The notes under the pieces were generated by a model. That model made no database searches, was not told the DNA's origin, and saw only the letters and a program-made list of their open reading frames with translations. From positions 1 through 64,000 of the forward strand of contig NZ_JAFRDR010000011.1 of assembly GCF_017377795.1 (NCBI RefSeq): 64,000 nt of DNA, in the 5' to 3' direction. How positions within the stretch are numbered: the first letter of the stretch is position 1; every line of letters starts with the position of its first letter. The position numbers were made by a program, and so were the translations under genes. Source of the stretch: Williamsia soli (GTDB lineage: Bacteria > Actinomycetota > Actinomycetes > Mycobacteriales > Mycobacteriaceae). Below, piece after piece: positions 1 to 7,678 of the stretch.

Positions 1-994
1 GTTCAGACTCGGCCTCGGACTCAGCTTCTGCTTCTTGCTGGCGCAGGGCATCGTCGAGTTGGTCTTTGGTCATGGTGATGATCAGCTGCACCGGCAACCC
101 ACGGTGGGTCTTACCCAACTGCCCCGACTCGAGTAGATACAACAGCATCGCCTTGAGCGCATCATGATTGCGCTGCGACTGAGTCCGCAGGTCCCTGTCC
201 GCCGCCGCCTGCAGAATGGCCGGGTCGAGCGCGGGATCGTCCGCGGCCCCGGACGGGGACAGCTCGTCGTCGGGGTTGTTCATCCCTTCCGCCGCCCACA
301 CCCCCAGCATCACGTCCATCAACGCTGTCGTCGTCGGATCGAGATGCCCGGACACCTTCGCCATAAAATCCGTCGCCGGCTTACCCAGACCGAAACCCCG
401 CTTGCGGGCCCGATCCACATCGTCAGCCAAGCGTCCGTCGGGATCGAGATAGTCCACGATCCGCTCACCGATCGTCTTCACCTGCCCCGGCGGGTACTTG
501 CGGCACAGATCCGCCAACGCCACCTCAGTGTTCGCCCGCGCCACCGCGTCAACCTTGTGCGGGATCGACGCCATCACCTCCAGCACCACCCCGACATGAT
601 CGAGATCGATCACCCCCGCCGCCAACGCCTGCGCTGTTTCCGGGAACCGTGGACCGATCACCTCACCACTCGGGGTCACAGACGGCGTCAACGCGTCCAT
701 CGCCTCCACCCGGGCCCTAGCCGCACCCGGACGCATCCGCGTCAACGACGTCAACACCGCCGCCGGAGACGAACACCCCACCACCGAATACGCCCGCCGC
801 ACAGCCACATCCCGCAACACCGGCAAACTAGCCGACTGCAACCGCCGCGCCGCGACCTCCAACCGCTCAGTCAACCGCACACACTCAGAATCAGACAACG
901 CCGTCAGATCCAACCCAGCCACCAGAGCGATCGCAGCATCCAACCCCGCAACCGCACCCACCACCGGCGAATCAATGACAACACCATCAGACAT
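1..994 (-). CDS. DUF222 / 13E12-family HNH endonuclease, 3' end cut by window
   Basis: The gene opens at an ATG at 994 and stays open to base 1, so about 331 codons are visible and the C-terminus is outside the window. The visible part is the DUF222 region: an N-terminal segment beginning MSDGVVIDSPVVGA, a central DLDHVGVVLEVMASIP stretch, and an acidic tail that starts after MTKDQLDDALRQQ. Proteins of this family (13E12 repeat family in mycobacteria) normally carry an HNH nuclease motif at the C-terminus; that motif is not visible here, so the nuclease call rests on family knowledge. Such genes are multi-copy in Gordonia, Rhodococcus and Mycobacterium and are often treated as mobile or repeat-derived. 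An SOS-box-like palindrome lies about 100 bp upstream. Confidence 0.85.
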   Translation of the reverse strand, partial: MSDGVVIDSPVVGAVAGLDAAIALVAGLDLTALSDSECVRLTERLEVAARRLQSASLPVLRDVAVRRAYSVVGCSSPAAVLTSLTRMRPGAARARVEAMDALTPSVTPSGEVIGPRFPETAQALAAGVIDLDHVGVVLEVMASIPHKVDAVARANTEVALADLCRKYPPGQVKTIGERIVDYLDPDGRLADDVDRARKRGFGLGKPATDFMAKVSGHLDPTTTALMDVMLGVWAAEGMNNPDDELSPSGAADDPALDPAILQAAADRDLRTQSQRNHDALKAMLLYLLESGQLGKTHRGLPVQLIITMTKDQLDDALRQQEAEAESEAESE

Positions 995-1095
995 ACAGGC
1001 CCCCCAGCCCAGAAACACACGCAGACAACAACAATTACGGATTCGTCGTCAGGAAGTTTCTCTACAAAAGACTCTACCGCGAAAACACGAACATG

Positions 1096-1111
1096 TCGAA
1101 TGTTTGTTCGA
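1096..1111. promoter_or_regulatory. SOS-box-like LexA site upstream of the DUF222 gene
   Basis: The 16-mer TCGAATGTTTGTTCGA matches the mycobacterial LexA consensus TCGAAC-N4-GTTCGA in 11 of 12 defined positions; the sixth base is T in place of C. It sits 102 bp upstream of the DUF222 start. Direct CGAACAT heptamers at 1088-1094 and 1109-1115 surround it. 13E12-family genes in M. tuberculosis are known to carry LexA sites, which supports the call. Confidence 0.6.
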
Positions 1112-1161
1112 ACATCTTTGGGAACTGCGGTGACTCGAGTTCGCTAGGGAGGTAGCGGCGA

Positions 1162-1464
1162 TCAGCCGCGACGACGGCGCACTTTGCTGCGCAGACGCAG
1201 CACGCCCGCACCCAAAACGGCGATGAGGAAACCGACCACTGCGGCGAGTAACAACGCCACGCCCTGCGCGAGGTCGAGGTTGAGACCGAAGAACTCGATC
1301 TGCACCTGTTCGGTGTTCTGGGTGACGAAGACTATGAACGCGACCACCAGGACCGCGGCGAGGATCAGGCCGATGATCGTCGACACTCGACGGCCTTTGT
1401 TGGGGGCGGTGGTGGTGGTCGTCGTGTCCGTGCCCGTCCCGTTGATCGGGTTCGGATTCGTCAT
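1162..1464 (-). CDS. LapA-domain (DUF1049) small membrane protein
   Basis: A 100-residue protein with a Thr-rich, probably disordered N-terminus (residues 1-25), a first membrane helix (about 29-48), the segment FVTQNTEQVQIEFFG, a second helix (about 66-88) and a strongly basic C-terminus. The two-helix layout with a conserved asparagine and FFG-type motif just after helix 1 is the pattern of the lipopolysaccharide assembly protein A domain. Actinobacteria have no LPS, so the role here is unknown. It appears monocistronic; the 230 bp upstream (1465-1694) show no convincing gene. Confidence 0.8.
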   Translation of the reverse strand: MTNPNPINGTGTDTTTTTTAPNKGRRVSTIIGLILAAVLVVAFIVFVTQNTEQVQIEFFGLNLDLAQGVALLLAAVVGFLIAVLGAGVLRLRSKVRRRRG

Positions 1465-1694
1465 TTTCAGGTCCTCTCGCGTCGTGATGACCGATAGCTA
1501 CCCCACCGTTTCATTTCGCAAACTCGAACCGTCTTACCTGCCAGCGTGTAGCCCGTCAGTCCCGCGACAACAGTGGCAGGAGTTGTTCGGTCTTCTGATC
1601 GGTCCAGCCCGGCGGCCGCAGGATTGCCGACCGTCCCACCGCTGACCACACCCTGGAGCAGCGGAGACGATCCGGGATGGGGGCCACCGCGACG

Positions 1695-1901
1695 TCAGGC
1701 CTTGTCTTCCTGTCGGACGTACGCGACGAGGGCGTTGGCGTGTCCGTGCCCCAACTCGTATTCGGTCTTCAACCAGGTGACGAGTTCGCTGTGCTTGGTC
1801 AGGGACGAGCTCCTGATCAACGTCAGCCATTCGTCAACGGGTCGACCGTATTTCTTCTCGATCGACGGAAAGTAGGAGGCCGGTCCTTTGGGCGCGGTCA
1901 T
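1695..1901 (-). CDS. DUF4287 domain-containing protein
   Basis: A 68-residue soluble protein, MTAPKGPASYFPSIEKKYGR and onward, with the DUF4287 pattern: a YFPSIEKKYGRP motif, a central WL-Lys-x-Glu helix and an HGHANALVAYVR motif near the C-terminus. This is the full usual length of the stand-alone form. An AAGGACATCTC stretch precedes the ATG and can serve as ribosome-binding site. The function of the family is not established. It is transcribed away from the LysR gene promoter, in the same direction as LysR. Confidence 0.8.
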   Translation of the reverse strand: MTAPKGPASYFPSIEKKYGRPVDEWLTLIRSSSLTKHSELVTWLKTEYELGHGHANALVAYVRQEDKA

Positions 1902-2013
1902 GAGATGTCCTTCTCGTACTGATACGGGCGCCGTGTGCGCCGCGTTCGCCCATCATGACCGGGCTCGCCGACAGAAGTAATCGGTGGACCGGCGTCTACA
2001 GCGGCCCGCGGTC

Positions 2014-2904
2014 TCATAGCAGTGTCCGGTCGTTGCCGCCGGCCCAGCTGGACACGAAGTCGCGGAACCTGGCCGCAGCCGGACTCATCGCGGTGTCACG
2101 CTTCCAGATCAGCCCCACCTCTCGGATGTTCGCTGGGCCGTCCAGGACGATCAACGCCACGCCCGCGGGAAGCTGCGGATCGTGCTCGACCGGCATCACC
2201 GCGACACCGAGCCCCGCCGCCACGAGCCCCGCGACGGTGGCCAGCTCGGTCGACTCGAAGGTGATCTTCGGATGGAAATCTTCGGCGGCACAGAGCTCTT
2301 CCAGAATCCTGCGCATCCCGAAGCCGGTTTCCATCGCGACGAAGCTCTCCTCGCGCACGTCGGCGATCGTCACCCTGTCTCGGTGGGCCAGCCGGTGCCC
2401 GTCCGGAACCGCAACCCCGAGATGTTGCCGCATGATGGGCACCCATCCGACGTCCACGTTGTTCGGCCTCGGCGAGACGATGGCAACGTCTGAATCACCA
2501 CTGAGCACCCGCTGCAGGATGTCCTCTGCGGCGCCCTGCGCCAGGCCGAACACGACCTGCGAGGACTCACGCCGGAACTCTCGGATCAACGTCGGCACCA
2601 GCCACATACCGAACGAATGAAGGAATCCGAGATCGATCCGGCCCGCGACGGGATCGGCAAGTTCGGCGAGTTCGTATCGCGCGGCGTCGATCTCCGCCAC
2701 CGCCCGCCGAACGCGGCGGAGATAGACGCGCCCGGCAGCGTTGAGCACCAGGCGCTTTCCCTTACGGTCGAACAGTTCGACCCCGAGATCGCGTTCGAGG
2801 CGACCGAGCTGTCGCGACAGTGTCGGTTGGGTGGCGTGCAACTCGTCAGCGGCCGCGGACATGTTCTCGAGCTCGGCCAGTGTGACAAACCAGGTGTTGT
2901 CCAT
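2014..2904 (-). CDS. LysR-family transcriptional regulator
   Basis: A 296-residue protein of normal LysR length. The N-terminal winged helix-turn-helix covers residues about 2-60, with the typical MSAAADELHATQPTLSRQLG recognition-helix signature and the LFDRKGKRLVLNAAG wing. The rest is a substrate-binding-type effector domain. It is divergent from an MFS transporter, the classic LysR layout, and a T-N11-A box lies in the shared gap. The likely role is control of that exporter and of itself; the effector cannot be told from sequence. Confidence 0.9.
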   Translation of the reverse strand: MDNTWFVTLAELENMSAAADELHATQPTLSRQLGRLERDLGVELFDRKGKRLVLNAAGRVYLRRVRRAVAEIDAARYELAELADPVAGRIDLGFLHSFGMWLVPTLIREFRRESSQVVFGLAQGAAEDILQRVLSGDSDVAIVSPRPNNVDVGWVPIMRQHLGVAVPDGHRLAHRDRVTIADVREESFVAMETGFGMRRILEELCAAEDFHPKITFESTELATVAGLVAAGLGVAVMPVEHDPQLPAGVALIVLDGPANIREVGLIWKRDTAMSPAAARFRDFVSSWAGGNDRTLL

Positions 2905-2912
2905 AGCGCCCC

Positions 2913-2933
2913 CTTATGTCGTCAGCGTATAAG
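2913..2933. promoter_or_regulatory. LysR-type T-N11-A operator
   Basis: CTTAT-N11-ATAAG is a perfect inverted repeat containing the LysR consensus T-N11-A. It lies 9 bp upstream of the lysR start codon and about 47 bp upstream of the MFS start, so it can serve both genes. Confidence 0.6.
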
Positions 2934-2979
2934 TTTCCTTCGTTTTATTCATTTCCGCCAATGGCGTCGGGCTGGAACT

Positions 2980-4215
2980 GTGGACACAGTGAGCGCAGTC
3001 GATACCTCAACCACGCGCTGCCTGCCCGCACCAGCCGGTCATCGCGCCGGCGAACGCGGGTACAAGCGCGCCAGCCTGGCGCTGTTCGCAGCCGGCCTGG
3101 CCACCTTCATGACCCTGTACTACGTTCAGGGTCTCCTTCCGGTGTTCTCGGAGCACTATGGCGTCTCACCCGCCACGTCCGCGCTGGCGGTATCGGTGGC
3201 GACCGGACTGCTCGCCCTCGCGATCGTTCCGGCGAGCGTGCTGTCGGAACGGTACGGCCGGGTGCGGGTGATGACCATCTCGGCGGTCTCCGCGACGCTC
3301 CTGGGCGTGGTGCTGCCCTGGAGTCCGACCTTCGAGGTGCTACTGGCAGGCCGGGCGCTGCAAGGACTCTTGTGTGCGGGCGTGCCCGCCGTCGCGATGG
3401 CATACCTGGCCGAGGAGATCGACGCGAGGTCGCTGGGTACAGCGATGGGCACCTACGTCGCCGGAACCACGATCGGCGGTCTGGTCGGCCGCATGATCCC
3501 GACACTGGCGATCGACATCACCGACTGGCAGTGGGCATTGGAGATCGCCTCGGTGGTGGCCTTGGTGTTCGCGGTCTGGTTCGCACGACAGGTGCCGGCG
3601 TCGCGGCAGTTCGAGCCGAGACCGGTCGCGCCGATGCAGACTGTGCGCAACCTCGCCGCCCACCTGCGCGACACCCCGCTGCTCTGCCTGTTCGGCCTGG
3701 CGTTCGTACTGATGGGCGGCTTCGTCACCGTCTACAACTTCCTGGGCTACCGACTCATCGCCGGCCCCTTCAACCTGCCCGCCACCCTCGCCGGGCTGGT
3801 CTTCTTGCTCTACCTGGCCGGCACCGTGTCGTCGGCTACGGCGGGCCGCATGTCCGACTCACTCGGCCGCAGTCGCGTCCTGATCGGCGCCATGATCCTG
3901 ATGGTCGGCGGTCTCGCAGTGAGCCTGCCCGACTGGTTGCCCACCGTCCTCATCGGCATATTGCTCTTCACCGCAGGCTTTTTCGCCGCCCACTCGGTCG
4001 CGAGCGGCTGGGTGAGCGCTCGGGCAACCACACATCGCGCGGAAGCCTCGTCGCTGTACCTACTCGGCTACTACCTCGGCAGTTCGATCGTCGGCGCGCT
4101 CGGTGGCGTCGCGTTCACCCTCGCCGGCTGGATCGGTGTCGCCGGATATGTCGGAATCTTCATGCTGGCCGCGGTGATCCTGACCTGGATTCTCGTTCGT
4201 GCGACTCACCGTTGA
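2980..4215 (+). CDS. MFS transporter, YnfM-like 12-helix efflux protein
   Basis: About 411 residues from a GTG at 2980; a second in-frame GTG at 2989 is equally possible and no strong ribosome-binding site decides. Twelve hydrophobic helices are visible, with MFS motif-A-like loops SERYGRVRVM in the first half and GRMSDSLGRSRV in the second. The sequence resembles the YnfM/arabinose-efflux branch of small drug and metabolite exporters. Divergent from a LysR regulator with a T-N11-A box between them. Substrate unknown. Confidence 0.85.
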   Translation: MDTVSAVDTSTTRCLPAPAGHRAGERGYKRASLALFAAGLATFMTLYYVQGLLPVFSEHYGVSPATSALAVSVATGLLALAIVPASVLSERYGRVRVMTISAVSATLLGVVLPWSPTFEVLLAGRALQGLLCAGVPAVAMAYLAEEIDARSLGTAMGTYVAGTTIGGLVGRMIPTLAIDITDWQWALEIASVVALVFAVWFARQVPASRQFEPRPVAPMQTVRNLAAHLRDTPLLCLFGLAFVLMGGFVTVYNFLGYRLIAGPFNLPATLAGLVFLLYLAGTVSSATAGRMSDSLGRSRVLIGAMILMVGGLAVSLPDWLPTVLIGILLFTAGFFAAHSVASGWVSARATTHRAEASSLYLLGYYLGSSIVGALGGVAFTLAGWIGVAGYVGIFMLAAVILTWILVRATHR

Positions 4216-4237
4216 CGCGGCATCGCTGACCTAGACT
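4212..4237 (+). promoter_or_regulatory. Possible zwf promoter
   Basis: TTGACG at 4212-4217 and TAGACT at 4232-4237 precede zwf by about 40 bp. The -10 fits the actinobacterial TANNNT pattern well, but the spacer is only 14 bp, so the -35 assignment is weak. Confidence 0.35.
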
Positions 4238-4277
4238 GTTCGGTAGCCAGGTATCACCGACATCAAGGAGCCAGCAC

Positions 4278-5672
4278 ATGCCCGATGAGTCCCCGGCAGT
4301 AATTTTCGTATTGTTCGGCGCCACCGGGGATCTCGCCAAGCGCATGGTGCTTCCCTCGTTCTACGAGCTGGCCGTGGAGAATCTGCTGCCGAAGTCCTGG
4401 GCCCTGATCGGGAACGGCCGGGGTCATCGTTCTGATGACGACTTCAGGGACCACATCAAGGACTCGCTCGCCGAGTTCGCCACCGCACCCGACGACGCCG
4501 AGTGGGAGGCGTTCGCAGAGAACGTTCATTTCGCCGGCGGCGGGTTCACCGTCGACGACCCGGGTGATCTCCCCTCGGTCATCGACACCCTGCGCGAGAA
4601 GCTTGGCGGCAGTGCTCAACTGGTCCACTACATCGCGCTTCCGCCGACGACGTTCATCGATTACACCGATGCGCTGGGAGCGCATCAACTCGCCACTGAT
4701 GCCCGCGTCGTCTACGAGAAGCCGTTCGGCACGTCGCCCGAGAAGTTCCGCGAGCTCGACGTCGCCGTCCACAAGGTCTTCGACGAGAAGCAGGTTTACC
4801 GGATCGACCACTTCCTCGGCAAGGAGAGCACCCAGAACCTCCATGTACTGCGGTTCGCCAACGGCATGGTCTCCGGCGTCTGGAACCGCGAACACGTCGA
4901 GCAGGTCCAGATCGATGTACCCGAGACCCTCGACATCGACGATCGTGCCGAGTTCTACGACGCGACCGGAGCATTTCTCGACATGGTGGTGACTCACCTG
5001 TTCCAGGTCGCAGCAGAGGTCGCGATGGAGCCACCAATCAGCTTGGATGCAGACGATCTGCAAGACGCCCGCGAATCGGTGATAGCTGCGTTCCGGCCGC
5101 TGGACCCGAAAGAGGTGGTCTACGGCCAATACGACGGTTACCGCGAGACTAAGGGAATCGCTGACGACTCGACCCGGGAAACCTTTGTGGCAGCCCGCCT
5201 CTGGGTCGACACGGACCGCTGGCGCGACGTCCCGTTCATCCTGCGCACCGGCAAGATGCTCGATCACAGCGCGCAGCGCGTCAGTCTCGTATTCCGGCGA
5301 CCCGCCGACGGGCCCATCACGGACGCGCCCGCAGACGGCACGGTCCTGACCTTCGACCTCAGTGGTGACGGCGCGATCGACATGACGATGACGGTGAAAG
5401 AACCAGGGTCGGGGACCAAGCTGTCCACCGGTCATCTGTCCCTGCCCCTCGATTCCGTCGCCGACGGCCTCGCGCCGTACTCCCGGCTGATCAACGACGT
5501 ACTCCGCGGTGACCGATCGCTGTTCACCAGGCCCGATGGGCTCACCCACGTCTGGGATGTCGCGGCACCGCTTCTCGCCGATCCGCCTGCGCCGCAACCG
5601 TATGCAGCGGGTTCATCCGGGCCGGCCGCTGCGAGGGATCTGCCCGGGGCCTGTGGGTGGGTCTCCGCCTGA
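4278..5672 (+). CDS. zwf: glucose-6-phosphate dehydrogenase
   Basis: A 464-residue enzyme that oxidises glucose 6-phosphate to 6-phosphogluconolactone, the entry step of the oxidative pentose phosphate pathway, in the cytosol. Visible signatures are the nucleotide-binding FGATGDLAKR at the N-terminus, the substrate motif YEKPFGT and the active-site block RIDHFLGKESTQN with its catalytic histidine. An AAGGAG ribosome-binding site lies upstream of the ATG. It is not beside opcA, tal or tkt, the usual actinobacterial zwf partners, so it may be a second or relocated copy. It converges on the MocR gene with only 8 bp between stops. Confidence 0.93.
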   Translation: MPDESPAVIFVLFGATGDLAKRMVLPSFYELAVENLLPKSWALIGNGRGHRSDDDFRDHIKDSLAEFATAPDDAEWEAFAENVHFAGGGFTVDDPGDLPSVIDTLREKLGGSAQLVHYIALPPTTFIDYTDALGAHQLATDARVVYEKPFGTSPEKFRELDVAVHKVFDEKQVYRIDHFLGKESTQNLHVLRFANGMVSGVWNREHVEQVQIDVPETLDIDDRAEFYDATGAFLDMVVTHLFQVAAEVAMEPPISLDADDLQDARESVIAAFRPLDPKEVVYGQYDGYRETKGIADDSTRETFVAARLWVDTDRWRDVPFILRTGKMLDHSAQRVSLVFRRPADGPITDAPADGTVLTFDLSGDGAIDMTMTVKEPGSGTKLSTGHLSLPLDSVADGLAPYSRLINDVLRGDRSLFTRPDGLTHVWDVAAPLLADPPAPQPYAAGSSGPAAARDLPGACGWVSA

Positions 5673-5680
5673 CGGGAGAA

Positions 5681-7102
5681 TCAGGGCAACACCCGGCACA
5701 GGGCCTCGAGCGCGCCTGGCCAGCCGCTCGCCGACGGGGTGCCGTAGCCGATCACCAACGCGTCCCGCTGTTCGGTGATGTCCGGATGACGGAACTGAGC
5801 CAATCCGTACACCGCCAGGTCCTGCCACGCAGACCCCTCGACCACGGCACTCTCGTTCCCTGATGCCAGCTCCAACAGGACATGGAGTCCTGCGCTCATA
5901 CCGGTGATGCGGGAGTCCGGGGCCGCGTCCGCCACGGCATCCACCAATTGGTCGCGACGGCGCCGGTAGCGCAGTCGCATCGCGCGAACATGTCGGTCGT
6001 ACGCCCCGGTCTCGATCAGCTCGGCCATGGCGAGTTGGTCGACGACACCCACCACTTCGTGCCCACCCTTGAACTCAGCCACGGCGGGCACCATGCGTTC
6101 GGGCAGCACCATCCATCCCAGTCGCAGTCCAGGCGCCAGAGACTTGCTTGTCGTACCCACGTAGACAACGTGATCGGGATCAAGACCTTGGAGCGCACCG
6201 ATCGGTCGACGGTCGTATCGGAACTCCCCGTCGTAGTCGTCCTCGATCACGATCCCCCCGGTCCGCCGCGCCCACTCGACGACCGCGGTTCGGCGTTCCG
6301 GATCCAGAGCGACACCGGTCGGAAACTGATGCGACGGCGTCAAGAGGACAGCTCGCGACCCGAGCGCCTCGAGATCGACAATGCGGGCACCGACGCCATC
6401 GACACCGATCGGTCGCGTCCGAACACCGTTGTCGTGAAAGACCTTCCGGTGCATACCGAGTCCGTACGACTCGACCGCCAGCTCGCTGACACCCTGCGCG
6501 CGAAGCGCTTGGGCCAACAGTGCGAATCCGTGCGATGCGCCGGAACAGACGATGACCCGTTCGGGCGTCACGTCGACACCGCGCGTTCGGGCAAGGTAGG
6601 TCGAGACCGCGGCTCGGAGTTCGGGTCGGCCCAGGCGATCTCCGTATCCGAACGCGGAGTCGGGCGCCGACGACACCGCCCGCCGGACCGCCCGGATCCA
6701 CTCCGTGCGCGGGAAGGCCGACACATCCGGCCGGCCCGGCCGCAGATCGTGCAGATGTCGGTGCGGCACCGACGCCCGAGCACCGGCCGGCACCGGGCGC
6801 GGCCGGTCCGGGGCCCGCTGCGCGACCACGGTTCCGGCACCCTGCCTCGAGATCAGCCAACCTTCGGCGACGAGCTCCGAATATGCCTGCACCGCTGTGT
6901 TTCTGGCCATTCCCAGATCCGCCGCCAGTGACCGGGTCGGCGGCAGTGAGGTCCCCGGTGCCAGGCGGCCGCTCCGGACAGCATCCCTGAGTGCATCCAC
7001 CAGGGCCTCTCGCACGCGGCCGGTGTGCAGATCCAGATGCAGGTCGACCCCGCCGATCGAGGCCGGCGTTTCCTCCTCTGAATTGGACCACGAATCTGAC
7101 AT
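5681..7102 (-). CDS. MocR/PdxR-type GntR regulator with aminotransferase domain
   Basis: From the ATG at 7102 the protein has 473 residues. A GntR winged helix (about residues 20-85, with SGRLAPGTSLPPTRSLAADL) is joined to a fold-type I aminotransferase domain. The PLP lysine lies in the TTSKSLAPGLRLGW segment, and IEDDYDGEFRY is also typical of MocR proteins. An in-frame upstream ATG at 7168 is less likely because it would run into the divergent gene. MocR proteins use PLP adducts to sense vitamin B6 or amino-acid ligands. Repeats at and before its start look like its own operator, shared with the divergent AhpD-like gene. Confidence 0.88.
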   Translation of the reverse strand: MSDSWSNSEEETPASIGGVDLHLDLHTGRVREALVDALRDAVRSGRLAPGTSLPPTRSLAADLGMARNTAVQAYSELVAEGWLISRQGAGTVVAQRAPDRPRPVPAGARASVPHRHLHDLRPGRPDVSAFPRTEWIRAVRRAVSSAPDSAFGYGDRLGRPELRAAVSTYLARTRGVDVTPERVIVCSGASHGFALLAQALRAQGVSELAVESYGLGMHRKVFHDNGVRTRPIGVDGVGARIVDLEALGSRAVLLTPSHQFPTGVALDPERRTAVVEWARRTGGIVIEDDYDGEFRYDRRPIGALQGLDPDHVVYVGTTSKSLAPGLRLGWMVLPERMVPAVAEFKGGHEVVGVVDQLAMAELIETGAYDRHVRAMRLRYRRRRDQLVDAVADAAPDSRITGMSAGLHVLLELASGNESAVVEGSAWQDLAVYGLAQFRHPDITEQRDALVIGYGTPSASGWPGALEALCRVLP

Positions 7103-7128
7103 TGAATTGGACCATAGCAAAGGACCAT
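7079..7128. promoter_or_regulatory. MocR operator candidate: repeated GGACCA motifs
   Basis: TGAATTGGACCA occurs perfectly at 7079-7090 and again at 7103-7114, 24 bp apart. A third shorter copy, AGGACCAT, is at 7121-7128. The first copy is inside codons 5-8 of the mocR gene, the second is at its start, and the third overlaps the -35 region of the divergent gene at 7149. MocR regulators commonly bind direct repeats in divergent gaps. Confidence 0.55.
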
Positions 7129-7136
7129 TGTGGTCG

Positions 7137-7142
7137 TAGCCT
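7137..7142 (+). promoter_or_regulatory. Leaderless-type -10 element before the AhpD-like gene
   Basis: TAGCCT fits TANNNT and ends 6 nt before the ATG at 7149, the spacing expected when transcription starts at the start codon. No ribosome-binding site is present, which agrees with a leaderless mRNA. Confidence 0.45.
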
Positions 7143-7148
7143 GAGCCT

Positions 7149-7640
7149 ATGACCACAACACAGACCACCCGGCTCCCCGCCCACGCGCCTCGTCTACAAC
7201 TCGCCGGCTTGGCGCCCGACGTCTACAAGGCGATGGTCCGCCTCGATGGAGCCGCCCGCAGCGGACTCGACCCCGTGATCGCCGAACTCGTCAAAATCCG
7301 TGCCTCGCAGATCAATCACTGTGCGTTCTGTATCGACATGCACACCAAAGATGCTCTCGCCGCCGGTGAATCAGTCGATCGCATCGTCCAGCTGTCGGCC
7401 TGGGAGGAATCCAAGCACTTCTACACCGCAAAAGAGGTGGCGGCGATCGAACTGACCGAAGCAATCACCGTGCTGACCGACCGATTCGTTCCCGACGAGG
7501 TCTTCGACCGGGTCGCCGAACATTTTGAGCCGGAAGAACTGGCCCATCTCATCGCGGCCATCACGGTGATCAACGCTTGGAACCGACTGGCTGTCAGCAC
7601 GCGTATGGTTCCCGGGGAGTACACGCCGGCCGGGCATTGA
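7149..7640 (+). CDS. carboxymuconolactone decarboxylase / AhpD-like protein
   Basis: A 163-residue, all-helical protein with the AhpD-type active-site segment HCAFCIDMHTKDALAAGE. It contains the redox CxxC pair and the downstream histidine at the usual spacing. Members act as alkylhydroperoxidase-like thiol enzymes or unknown decarboxylases; the CxxC favours a redox role. The gene is divergent from a MocR regulator, an arrangement often met in actinobacteria, and is probably its target. Confidence 0.88.
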   Translation: MTTTQTTRLPAHAPRLQLAGLAPDVYKAMVRLDGAARSGLDPVIAELVKIRASQINHCAFCIDMHTKDALAAGESVDRIVQLSAWEESKHFYTAKEVAAIELTEAITVLTDRFVPDEVFDRVAEHFEPEELAHLIAAITVINAWNRLAVSTRMVPGEYTPAGH

Positions 7641-7644
7641 TCGC

Positions 7645-7666
7645 GTGACGGCCGCACGGCCGGCAC
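7645..7666. terminator. Hairpin between convergent genes
   Basis: GTG-A-CGGCCG-CA-CGGCCG-G-CAC can form a nine-pair stem with one mismatch in the 38-bp gap between the AhpD-like and GH15 genes. There is no T-run, as is common for actinobacterial terminators, so it may act in both directions. Confidence 0.4.
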
Positions 7667-7678
7667 CTTCGGGTTCTC

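Noticed and set aside
164-1147. Arg/His-rich frame opposite the DUF222 gene
   Set aside because: The reverse strand gives a convincing DUF222 protein; this frame is low in hydrophobic residues and has no motif.
1465-1694. Small overlapping frames in the gap after the LapA gene
   Set aside because: They overlap each other on both strands, have no ribosome-binding site and no recognisable family.
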